Part shown: positions 12,201 through 19,483 of the stretch, piece by piece
How positions within the stretch are numbered: position 1 is the first letter of the stretch
Layout of the letters: the number at the start of each line of letters is the position of its first letter
Assembly: GCA_037447655.1 (NCBI GenBank)
Contig: JBBHKE010000060.1
Span: forward strand, 330,701-377,101
Source of the DNA: Zygnema cylindricum
Taxonomy: Eukaryota > Streptophyta > Zygnematophyceae > Zygnematales > Zygnemataceae
Reading direction: 5' to 3'
Length of the DNA: 46,401 bases
Program-made: the position numbers and the translations under genes
The notes under the pieces: generated by a model
Seen by the model: the letters and a program-made list of their open reading frames with translations, nothing else
Database searches by the model: none
Told to the model about the DNA's origin: nothing

Positions 12201-15200
12201 TTCTTACTTTTCACGCGGTTTTTTCTTACTTTTATTTGTTATTTTTTGCACCAGATTGCGGTACAAATCCAGCCGCATTTTATATCTATCTGTGTTGTTC
12301 ATGAGTTTAACATACAGGGACTTTTTAAATTTAGATATATTAATTTTCAAGTATTGAATATTTGAAGTCGTATAAATCATTGTATGATTAGTTCTAAAAT
12401 TGTTTAATTCTGCACACTATTGGAATTTGTATGCGGAGTTTTTTCAGATTACTTAGAGTGATCGTAAAAGCCGTAGAGAAAATTGTACAATTCATACATA
12501 TTTTTGTACGATTATTACATTCACTCATTGTGGCCTGAGTAAATCTTGCATAGTTGACTTCCTATGCAGATGTATTAATTTATTTTTTTCTTTGGATTTT
12601 TTTTGAAGCTTCCTTTCTGATTTGTCTTTGTCTTTGGTGATCACATTATTTAACATCATAATTTTTATTTGAACAAATATTTGTGTTTTGTTTCCTCCAG
12701 TTGTGTTCCTAACAGTTCCATAACTTCTTAACTTCATAACTTGCTTTGTTAACTTGTTTCATTACTTCAAAACTCTCTTTGTGATATTGTTTAATAACTT
12801 CATGACTCGTTAACTTACTTGTGGTTGTTTCTTTGTTTGTTTCTGTGTTTTGTTTGTTTGTTTTTTTGTTGTTTCGTTTGTTTGTTTGATTTTTTGTTTG
12901 TTAGTTTGTTTCAATTATTCCTAGAATTCTTTTGAAGCTGCCAACAAAAGAAGAAGTCTTCTAACAGTTCAAAAGTACTTGACGTCTGTTTTTTTTTTTT
13001 TTTATAGGTGACAATTCACACCGACACATTGAATGAGTCAGCATGTGTGGAGCATACCATTAGTGCTTTCAAAGGCCGTACTATTCATACTTATCACAGG
13101 TAGGTTTTGGATTATATTCTTCTATACTGGTGTTTTCTTGAAAGTTTTTTCTCGTTCGTTGTCGTTTTTTCAAAAGGCCTTGCGTCTTTGTCCTTTGATA
13201 ATGGTCTTTTTCTAAGGTGTCTTCTCCATTGTTGTTGTTGTTTTTTTTTTCTTCATGTAAAAAAAATCCTGACATTCCGTCCTTCTCTAAAATCTAATCC
13301 TTTTTGTTTTTTTTTTATGTGTCGAGAACAGAGAGGGTGCCAGTACCACTTCTATGAAAGTGTCTAAATGTTATTTTAAGTCTAAAGGTCAAGTTTAAAG
13401 GTCTTTTCTTACTTTTTTATTTTATTATTCTTGTTTTTTTTTATGTATGGAGAATAGTGAGGGAGCCGGAGGAGGACATGCTCCTGATATCATCAAAATT
13501 TGCAGTGAACCAAATGTCCTTCCATCCTCCACCAATCCCACTCGACCGTATACAAAAAATACTATTGACGAGCATTTAGATATGCTGGTTTGTTTTTCCA
13601 CCACCTTCTACCGTTTTTTTTATGTTTTTTTTTATGTTTTTTCTACTTTTTTCAGATCGCCCTGCTTTTTATGAGCATTTTGACTTGCTGGTTTGTACCT
13701 TTCAACATTCCACTTCATATATGTTGGTTTTACCGGTTTTACCTTTATATTCGTTTTAACTTTACATCGGTTTTACTTTTCTGCTACAAACATATGGTTT
13801 TCCTTAGCGATTTTTGTTTACAAATTTTTTGATCTAACATTCTTTTGGTATGCAGATGGTCTTTTAATATTTGGTTCTCGGATTTTATGTCTGTTTTTTT
13901 TATTGTGGTTTCATTCGTGATTTTGTTAAGGAAGGTTTTGCATTCTTTTCATTATGCAGATGGTTTGTCGCCATTTGGATTCCCGATTATTTTATGACTG
14001 TTTTTCTTGTGATGTTGTTAACATGATTTATGTGTGGTTTTCCTTTGTGATTTTGTTAAAATGAATGTTGTTTTACATTCTTTTCTAGTATGCAGATGGT
14101 TTGTCACCATTTGGATTCCCCATAATTTTGTGACTGTTATTTGTCTTGTTCTGTGATATTGTTAACATAAATTATGTGTGGTTTCCCTTAGTGATTTTTA
14201 AAATAGTTGTTGTTTTTACATTCTTTTGTATTATGCAGAAGTTTGTCACCATTTGGATTCTTCGATATTATATGTTTGTTTTACTGGTTTTCCTTTGTGA
14301 TTTTGTTTGCAATTTTTTTGATTTACACACTTTTCTAATATGCAGATGGTTTGTCACCATTTGGTTTCCCTTTTTTATGACCCTTTTAATGGATTCCCGA
14401 ATATTTTATGACTTTTTTTCTTTTGTTTATTGATATTGTTAACATAAATTATGTGTAATTTTTCGTTGTGATTTTGTTAAAATAATTGCAGATGGTTTGT
14501 CACCATTTGGATTCTAATAATAAGGAAGATGTCGCGTTTGCTGAGTCTCGAATTCGTGCGGAAACAATTCGAGCCGAGGATATTCTCCATGATATGGGTG
14601 CCTTAAGCATGATGTCATCAGATTCTCAAGCTATGGGTCGAATTGGAGAAGTAAATTTTCCTCAAAACTTTCTAACTTAATATCGCAGCATAATAATTTT
14701 TTCAGCAGCATTTTTCCGGAGTTTTTTCCGACGTGATTATATTTTTTTTGGTATAACATTCTCCATGGCATTGTACCTGCATCATCATTGACAGTAGGAA
14801 AGAGAAAAGTGAAAAGAGAATGAGAAAGAGAAAATAAACCAAAATGAAACTCGTGAACACAATATAGTATAACTTGATAGTAATGTATTTCCGTGACATG
14901 GGTGCCCTAAGCATGATGTCATCAGGCTCTCACTTATTAAACTATCGAAATTTCTTTTTGTTTTGGGTAATCATGCAATTATCTGAGTAACTGTTCCCCG
15001 GATTACTCGAAGAATTGTACCAATTGTCTGGTTAGTCACGTATCACCCACAAACGACAGTAAATTTCGATTTACCGAGTTTACTATTCCGTAATAGTGTA
15101 TTAAGCTGTGGTTCAGATTGGCGAAGTATTCCTGGCAAATGTATTTTGGATGTTTTTTCATAATTTCAGTTTCTTGTAGGTTTGTAAAAGAGCTGTATAC

Positions 15201-17626
15201 TATTATAGGGTAATTATATGTACGCTAGTACTGGCGATACTGACCAGTAATCACTGTAGTCGTACAGGAAAATGTACTTTTTTTTACAAATCCGTAAAAT
15301 TTTCTGCACATGTAATTTGCCTATTAGTGTGGAAACTCTAGGGCATTATAGTGCAAAAGATAAAATTTCATAGTGTTGTAAATGTTGCTTAAGAAAAAAA
15401 AAAGTAAAGAAACAATACTATACAACATGATATGTTACAACATAGCATGATGTAAATGTATTGTAAGCAAGCTTGAGATTCTGAGCTAAAATTATGGACT
15501 TTTTTGATATTGCAGGTGGTGACAACGAAGTTATTAAAAGTTTATGGATTTGGTCTAGATTTTTTATTGTATATACTTTTCATATCATAGGTGGTAACAA
15601 GAAAGTCACTAAAAGCAATTGCTTGAGATTCTGGCTGAATTTATATTGTATTTATATTGTATCTTTATTTTGTATTGCAGGTGGTAACAAGGACATGGCA
15701 AACAGCACATAAGATGAAGATACAACGTGGGCCACTTTCCGAAGATAAAGACGGAGGAAATGATAATTTCCGAATTAAACGATATGTGGCAAAATACACC
15801 ATAAATCCTGCGATTGCTCATGGTTTTGGTCATCTTGTAGGTTCCGTGGAGGTGAGATATCTTTAAATTCCTTAACATTTGGTATTAAATACATTTTGCT
15901 TTATGTTGTAAGGAGCTATTGGTTAAATTTTGGAAAAGGCAAAGATTTATCGAGTCTATTCCTTTGGGAAATGATGATTTGTACTGTACATCGCTATTAG
16001 AGTTGGTAAATTATTAGCTTTAACTTTTTTATTTGAATGAACTACACTAAATTATGTTTTGTCATGTGGCTCATTATGAGCCGCTTCACCAAAGTGGTGT
16101 TAACATTAATTTATGATTTTTGAGTCAAAAAAAAACACTCACTCGAGATAGGGTAATCAACTCTAATAGCGGTGTAGTTGGTGTGAAGGGGGATAATTTT
16201 TCCTCGATTTCGGGTATAGGCAGCATTACGATTGGTGTTGTAAATAAGCCGTCTCCTATCTTATAAAGAAATGAATTTATACTTAAGTGACAATGTATGG
16301 AAATGATCTTTTAAATATAAACAAGTTGTATAGTTGCGTGTTGTTGTATTGTTGATCTTCCAAGAAAAGCTGTAAATAAGTTGTAAAGAAGTTGTATGGT
16401 ATAAGTTGGTATTGTAAATAAGTTGTGTAAATCAGTTGTGTAAATAAGTTGTGTAAGTTGATTGTATCTTGGAAATCTTATGATTTTTAGGGCTCGAATG
16501 GATGGGATTTTTGGGGCAGGTTGGAAAAATGGCCGATCTCGTCTTATGGCATCCGGGCTTTTTTGGAGCAAAACCAGAAATAGTGTTGAAAGGTGGAATC
16601 ATTTCCTGGGCTCAAATGGGAGATGCCAATGCTAGTATCCCTACTCCAGAACCGGTACGTCTTTTCACATGTCAAACCAATATTCTTAACCTCTTATTTT
16701 TATTTTTTTGCAGAGCCATTTTTGGCATACTTATAACGGGTTTAACCGTAAATGCACTAAGTTTGAGGCCAACAATTTTTGTGACTATAATTTGAATGAA
16801 GTCAATTTGACAGTTTTGCGAGTTTTCACAGACCTCCACACATGCGGTGATGATAAATTTAATTGTAAATTTGTTCCGACGGGTGTTTTGAAAATGTTTT
16901 CACTGAACCGACATTTTTGTCTTTTTGTGGATGTGATATAGGTTGTGATGAGGCCTATGTTTGGATCCTTAGGAAAGGCTGTTGGTCCTCGCTCATACTC
17001 TTTCGTTAGCCAGGTAAGGCATTTCTCTCTCTTTTTTATGTTTCTTTCATCTGTATTTTAATGGTGTCAGTATCATTTGTTGGCATTTGTGAGAAATTTG
17101 TTGAATTTTAGGCATTATCTCTTGCCACCCTTTTGGTTTCTGTACAATTGGTGGGTGTTAGTACGGGTATTTTATTCTAAACTAATTTTTGAACCAGAAA
17201 TTAGTTTGGAATCTTATTTCTCTACTCTTCGAAACCATAATGTGTCCTACTCTAAACTTAATTCTGAACCAGATTTTTGTTCAGATTCTCAACTCCATAC
17301 TCGATTCTTAACCAGAAGTAGTGTGGATTCTTATTCTAAACTTCTAATTCATGTCGAAAAGCTCAACGAAACTCTTTTTTTTTCTGTCGTTTTTGTATTT
17401 TCAGGCTTGTTTGGATGCAGGAAAAACGACAGAATACGGAATAACAAAACAAGTTGCTGCAGTGAAAGGAGTCCGTACTATAGGCAAGAAGGACATGAAA
17501 TTAAATTTCGCGACACCTGTCATTGTTGTGGACCCAGAAACTTACAAAGTGACAGCAGACGGAGTAGAGTTGATTTGTGAACCAGCAAATGAGTTGCCGC
17601 TGGCTCAAAATTATTTCCTCTTTTAA
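3248..17626 (+). CDS. URE: Urease, single-chain plant type, 18 exons
   Basis: Hydrolyses urea to ammonia and carbamate with a dinuclear nickel centre, in the cytosol. Exons: 3248-3373, 3875-3945, 4261-4412, 5288-5433, 6420-6530, 7022-7185, 7823-8024, 8520-8696, 9463-9571, 10342-10481, 12010-12147, 13008-13099, 13458-13587, 14492-14650, 15681-15851, 16520-16654, 16942-17013, 17405-17626. All junction phases agree and give 838 residues (jack bean urease has 840). The start [20 protein letters not shown] and the end NYFLF are canonical. The chain runs gamma, beta, alpha. Nickel ligands: His404 and His406 (DTHIH), the Lys487 to be carbamylated (GLKLHEDWG), His516 (IHTDTLNE), His542, and Asp630 (SSDSQAMGR). 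The flap is Cys589-His590 (MVCHHLD). Exon 11 uses a GC donor (GCAAGT); the exon 8 acceptor is AAAG. UreF and UreD follow directly downstream. No critical residue is missing. Confidence 0.96.
3518..3737. mobile_element. TACACCG foldback MITE in urease intron 1
   Basis: Starts TACACCGTTCATTGTTATTA and ends TAATAGCGATACACGGTGTA. The two halves are almost entirely complementary, with arms of about 90-100 bp around a conserved core that contains AGACCGCCAATAGGAAGGTG. About 220 bp with no coding capacity. TA flanks both ends, which would fit a TA target duplication of Tc1/mariner type, though this is not proven. Confidence 0.85.
4759..5287 (+). repeat. Tandem copies of the exon 4 acceptor region (urease intron 3)
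   Basis: Upstream of the true acceptor (AG at 5286-5287), degenerate copies of acceptor plus exon 4 start occur near 4759-4808, 5031-5080 (AG at 5040-5041) and 5157-5200 (AG at 5164-5165). Each reads like TTCCTTCTTCCGATAGA, against TTCCTACTTCCGATAG in the exon. Each unit also repeats CTGTAGTAGAACACTCACTC-like intron sequence, and the last two spacings are 124 and 122 bp. Confidence 0.8.
5460..5585 (+). repeat. About 30-bp tandem repeat in urease intron 4
   Basis: Four units of the form TCATTTTGCTNGAATCGCCC followed by a T run lie just after exon 4. Confidence 0.8.
5888..6094. mobile_element. TACACCG foldback MITE in urease intron 4
   Basis: Left end TACACCGCTATTAGTGTTAA, right end TTAACACTAATAGCGATACA then CTGTGTA. 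It has the same inverted arms and core as the copy in intron 1 (AGACCGCCTATAGGAAGGTG). About 207 bp, non-coding. Confidence 0.82.
7186..7330 (+). repeat. Duplicate of urease exon 6 end plus donor
   Basis: Positions 7275-7300 repeat the last 26 bases of exon 6 with two differences, followed at 7301 by a second GTAAGTGATTTTTT donor and by further intron sequence matching that after the true donor (GTGAATTCGTTT). The copy lies 115 bp downstream of the true boundary. Confidence 0.88.
7560..7770 (+). repeat. Degenerate duplicate of urease exon 7 start in intron 6
   Basis: Positions 7654-7702 contain GAGAACTTTATGCGTCTGTT followed by TTTGGACCGA, matching exon 7 bases 7871-7902 (GAGAACTTTATGCTTCCGTT then TTTGGACCGA). 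The flanking words TTTCCGGTTATTTTCT and TAGGGTTTCTTTA are duplicated too. The copy lacks the acceptor-proximal part of the exon. Confidence 0.8.
8042..8142. repeat. CT-rich microsatellite in urease intron 7
   Basis: CCCTCTCC and GCTCCCTCT words begin 18 bp after the exon 7 donor. Non-coding. Confidence 0.8.
8788..8838 (+). repeat. Short tandem repeat in urease intron 8
   Basis: Four near-identical units of TTCTGGAATAAG, about 14 bp each. Confidence 0.8.
9100..9455 (+). repeat. TTTG/TTTA-rich intron with about 115-bp direct repeat
   Basis: Urease intron 8. A TTTATTTGTTTG-type array is followed by two direct copies of a unit that starts ACAGTTGTGTTGCTT and ends CTTATTTTTTAGTTTTTTTG, near 9264-9335 and 9377-9446. 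Hydrophobic frames through it are composition artefacts. Confidence 0.7.
9592..9780. mobile_element. TACACCG foldback MITE in urease intron 9
   Basis: Starts TACACCGTGTATCGTTATTA and ends TAATAGCGATGCACGGTGTA. The insertion lies 20 bp after the exon 9 donor. The right arm is shortened relative to other copies. About 189 bp. Confidence 0.85.
10064..10341 (+). repeat. Duplicate acceptor plus exon 10 start in urease intron 9
   Basis: At 10161-10190 there is GCAG then GTCTTACTACGATGGTTGGA, matching the true exon 10 start after TAG at 10339-10341 (GTCTTACAACATTGGTTGGA). The decoy acceptor is 177 bp upstream. A following block (GATACGAC ... AAAGTTTGC) is itself repeated at about 10070-10110 and 10191-10231. 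Confidence 0.85.
10706..10919. mobile_element. Diverged TACACCG-family element in urease intron 10
   Basis: Left end TCACCGTTATTAGATTTAAA, right end ACTCTAATAACAATGGGCGG then TGTA. The ends are inverted and the inside resembles the MITE core (TTTTCCGATTTTCAATTGTG). More diverged than the intron 1 copy. Confidence 0.6.
11619..11852. mobile_element. TACACCG-family element in urease intron 10
   Basis: Starts TACACCGTGAATCGATGTTA and ends GTTAGTAGCGATTCGTTGTG then TA. The termini are clear inverted repeats but the interior differs from the 220-bp class. A related right end (CTCTAATAGCAATGGGTGGT) lies near 11330-11352 without a clear partner. Confidence 0.65.
11870..11935. repeat. GA microsatellite in urease intron 10
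   Basis: Repeating GGGAGAGAGA words about 75 bp before exon 11. Confidence 0.8.
12148..12360 (+). repeat. Degenerate duplicate of urease exon 11 end in intron 11
   Basis: Near 12303-12345, AGTTTAACATACAGG and downstream intron-like sequence resemble the true exon 11 edge (AAATTTGACATACAG then GCAAGTTT). The copy has no GT or GC donor left. Confidence 0.55.
13312..13473 (+). repeat. Duplicate of urease exon 13 acceptor region
   Basis: A decoy at 13312-13345 (TTATGTGTCGAGAACAGAGA then GGGTGCC) resembles the true acceptor and exon 13 start at 13440-13473 (TTATGTATGGAGAATAGTGA then GGGAGCC), 128 bp apart. Confidence 0.65.
13566..13720 (+). repeat. Duplicate of urease exon 13 end plus donor
   Basis: The true exon end GAGCATTTAGATATGCTG precedes donor GTTTGT at 13588. 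A copy, GAGCATTTTGACTTGCTG, precedes a second GTTTGT at 13691, 103 bp downstream. Confidence 0.78.
13850..14514 (+). repeat. Five decoy acceptors with exon 14 starts in urease intron 13
   Basis: The true exon 14 starts at 14492 after TTGCAG with ATGGTTTGTCACCATTTGGA. Upstream, TGCAG followed by the same exon start occurs with AG ending at 13855 (degenerate), 13959 (one mismatch), 14095 (perfect over the first 20 bases), 14238 (degenerate) and 14345 (perfect to CCATTTGG). Spacings are 104, 136, 143, 107 and 146 bp. The intron between copies also repeats (GTGATTTTGTTAA, TTACATTCTTTT, TTATGACTG). Confidence 0.93.
14880..15142 (+). repeat. Exon 14 fragments inside urease intron 14
   Basis: Positions 14893-14930 contain GACATGGGTGCCCTAAGCAT followed by GATGTCATCAG, nearly identical to exon 14 (GATATGGGTGCCTTAAGCAT). 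About 200 bp on, near 15117-15135, CAGATTGGCGAAGTATTCC resembles the exon 14 end and donor (CGAATTGGAGAAGTAAATT). Together they look like a broken duplicate of the exon 3' half. Confidence 0.8.
15490..15700 (+). repeat. Two decoy acceptors with exon 15 starts in urease intron 14
   Basis: The true exon 15 starts at 15681 after TTGCAG with GTGGTAACAAGGACATGG. Decoys are TTGCAG at 15510-15515 then GTGGTGACAACGAAG, and CATAG at 15586-15590 then GTGGTAACAAGAAAG. Spacings are 75 and 90 bp. GCTTGAGATTCTG is repeated in the same units. Confidence 0.88.
15987..16176. mobile_element. TACACCG-family element in urease intron 15
   Basis: Starts TACATCGCTATTAGAGTTGG and ends AACTCTAATAGCGGTGTA. The interior differs from the 220-bp foldback class, so this is a related subfamily. 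About 190 bp. Confidence 0.7.
16360..16470 (+). repeat. Short tandem repeat in urease intron 15
   Basis: Units of about 15-17 bp containing AAATAAGTTGTGT recur just before exon 16. Confidence 0.65.
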
Positions 17627-17968
17627 AAAAATTTAAGTGGTGAGGGTGGGTTTTCTAGGGTTCTTTTGGGTTTTTAGGGTTTTCTGGGGTTTTTAAGCGC
17701 TTACTGCTTACCAGCTCTGGCTTTCAGGGCCGGTGTAAGGACGTTTTCCACAGTAAAATATATTACCTTTTTCCCTTTCGTTTTCCGTATTTTTTTCTAA
17801 CTTTGCTGGTTCCACTTTTTCTCTTGAAGATCTTTCTTATCGACTATATCTTGTTCAAAGTGGGTATATAGTTTCCGTTTAGCTTTCTATACCTTTGTTA
17901 GTTCCACTTTCTCTCTCGATTTTCTCTCTTGCCAACCGTATTTTTTTTTTTGAAGAAGGGTTGTTAAA
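17627..17968 (+). other. Urease-UreF intergenic spacer
   Basis: A 342-bp spacer. The first part has TTTAGGGTTTT-like words. From about 17770 to 17950 a TTCCACTTTCTCTC-containing block of roughly 110 bp is present in two degenerate copies. No gene is seen. It must hold the urease 3' end and the UreF promoter unless the two genes are cotranscribed. Confidence 0.6.
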
Positions 17969-19057
17969 ATGGATAGAAGGGATGTTAAAACGACCGGTTT
18001 CGAAAAACTTGAGAAAAAGAAGTCAGAATCCTTGCCTTCTGATTGGGCCACCTGGCAGTTATTAGATTCTCTCCTCCCTACTGGTGGTTTTGCCCATTCA
18101 TTCGGTTTGGAAGCTTCTTTTCAAGCTGGTCTTGTAAAGACTCCGGGAGAACTTAAACTTTTTATTGTTTCTGCACTTGAGAACACAGGGAGTTTGTTGT
18201 TACCATTTGTTTTTTCTGCACATGAAAACGCTCGTTTAATGAAAAAGGAGGAAATGGAAAAGGAGGAACCAAAAAAGGAGGAAATGAAAAAACAGGGATT
18301 GGGGAAACAGGAGTTGTCAGGAGGAGGAGGAGGAGGAGGAGGAGGAGGGAGTCAATTCGACAGTGGGGAAAAAAAAGAAAATAGAGAGCAGGAAAAAACC
18401 GGCGGTGTTGAGAGTGGGAATATGAGTGATGCAACAAGGAGATGGGCAGCCATGGATTCTGTTCTACAAGCAGTTATGGGAAATCATGTAGCTCGGAGGG
18501 CCTCGTCTTCTCAAGGAATGGCTCTTTTACGACTCGCAGTCAATGTTTTCCCTGAGGAAACTCTTTTAAAAGAGATGCGAATTCGATCGAGGAAAATCGG
18601 TCTAAACCCTAAATCTGATCACGGAAACGTAAAAACAAAAGAAAATGAAACAGAAAAACGTGAAGACATTCGAGTGAAGGGTACCCATGGGGACTATAAT
18701 AGCAGTATTTCTGAGCTTGAGCCTGAGGGCTTACAGAAATGTGACACCTGGCATGTTTATGTTCACCATGCTCCACTTTTCGGTACTGTTTGTGGTTTGG
18801 TGGGTATCGATTCTTTAGTTTCCCAAAGAGCTTATCTTTTTACTGCTCTCAGAGACATGCTTTCCGCTGCGACTCGCCTTAATTTGATTGGCCCTTTAGA
18901 AGCTTCGTCTTTACAAAGGAAATTGACAGAGAAGGGAGAGTCGATATTGTTACAGTTTGCAAATAGACCTTTATCTTCTGCTTATCAAACTGCTCCGGTG
19001 CTCGATCTTGTTCAAGGAGGACATGATCAGCTTTTCTCCCGACTTTTCTCGTCATAA
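17969..19057 (+). CDS. UREF: Urease accessory protein UreF (intronless)
   Basis: UreF works with UreD and the GTPase UreG to activate apo-urease by carbamylating the active-site lysine and delivering nickel. The 362-residue frame contains hallmark UreF segments: WQLLDSLLPTGGFAHSFGLE near residues 30-50, then HVARRASSSQGMALLRLAV, HHAPLFGTVCGLVGI and RAYLFTALRDMLSAATRLNL near the C-terminus. The usual UreF length is about 230-240. The excess comes from two low-complexity inserts: about residues 90-150, with a KKEE-type repeat and a run of ten Gly encoded by a GGA microsatellite, and a charged Lys/Glu-rich stretch near residues 205-255. There are no introns, unlike its many-exon neighbours. It is collinear with urease (342 bp upstream) and UreD (426 bp downstream). 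The start is the only in-frame ATG before the conserved region. Confidence 0.93.
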   Translation: MDRRDVKTTGFEKLEKKKSESLPSDWATWQLLDSLLPTGGFAHSFGLEASFQAGLVKTPGELKLFIVSALENTGSLLLPFVFSAHENARLMKKEEMEKEEPKKEEMKKQGLGKQELSGGGGGGGGGGSQFDSGEKKENREQEKTGGVESGNMSDATRRWAAMDSVLQAVMGNHVARRASSSQGMALLRLAVNVFPEETLLKEMRIRSRKIGLNPKSDHGNVKTKENETEKREDIRVKGTHGDYNSSISELEPEGLQKCDTWHVYVHHAPLFGTVCGLVGIDSLVSQRAYLFTALRDMLSAATRLNLIGPLEASSLQRKLTEKGESILLQFANRPLSSAYQTAPVLDLVQGGHDQLFSRLFSS

Positions 19058-19280
19058 ACATCAACTTTTCTCTTCATAATCATCAGTTTTTCTCTTCATA
19101 AATATCAGTTTTTCTCTTCATAAAGATCAGTTTAGTTTTCCTCTTCGTGAAGATCAGTTCAGTTTTTCTCTTCATAAGCATCCGGTTTTCTCTTCTTAAA
19201 AATCAGTTCAGTTTTTTTCTCTTCATAAAGATCGGTTTCGGTTTTTCTCGTCATAAGGATAGGTTTTCTTCTTCATAAGG
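19025..19280 (+). repeat. Tandem array derived from the UreF stop-codon region
   Basis: The last CDS bases (GATCAGCTTTTCTCCCGAC then TTTTCTCGTCATAA) are followed by about nine units of 22-29 bp, typically ATCAGTTTTTCTCTTCATAA. Each unit carries a TAA or TGA at the place equivalent to the UreF stop. The array lies in the 3' UTR or just beyond. Confidence 0.88.
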
Positions 19281-19483
19281 GTAGAGTTTTCGTCTTGTTT
19301 CTACGCAGCAGTTGTAAAACAGAAAATAGTTTGTTGAAATTGTGTATCTGTTCAAATTTCCTCCAACCTGGTTGCTGTCTATCTCACAGGCAGTTTTTTG
19401 TAACATAGCATTATTACTTCTATCAATCTGACGCTTTTGAGAAAAAAAAAAAAAAAAAACTCTTTTAATTTGTAAGTGCCACA

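Noticed and set aside
13850-14514. CRISPR-like array (repeats of about 23 bp at 100-145 bp spacing)
   Set aside because: Eukaryotic intron context, spacing far too long and irregular, and the repeats match the neighbouring exon start.
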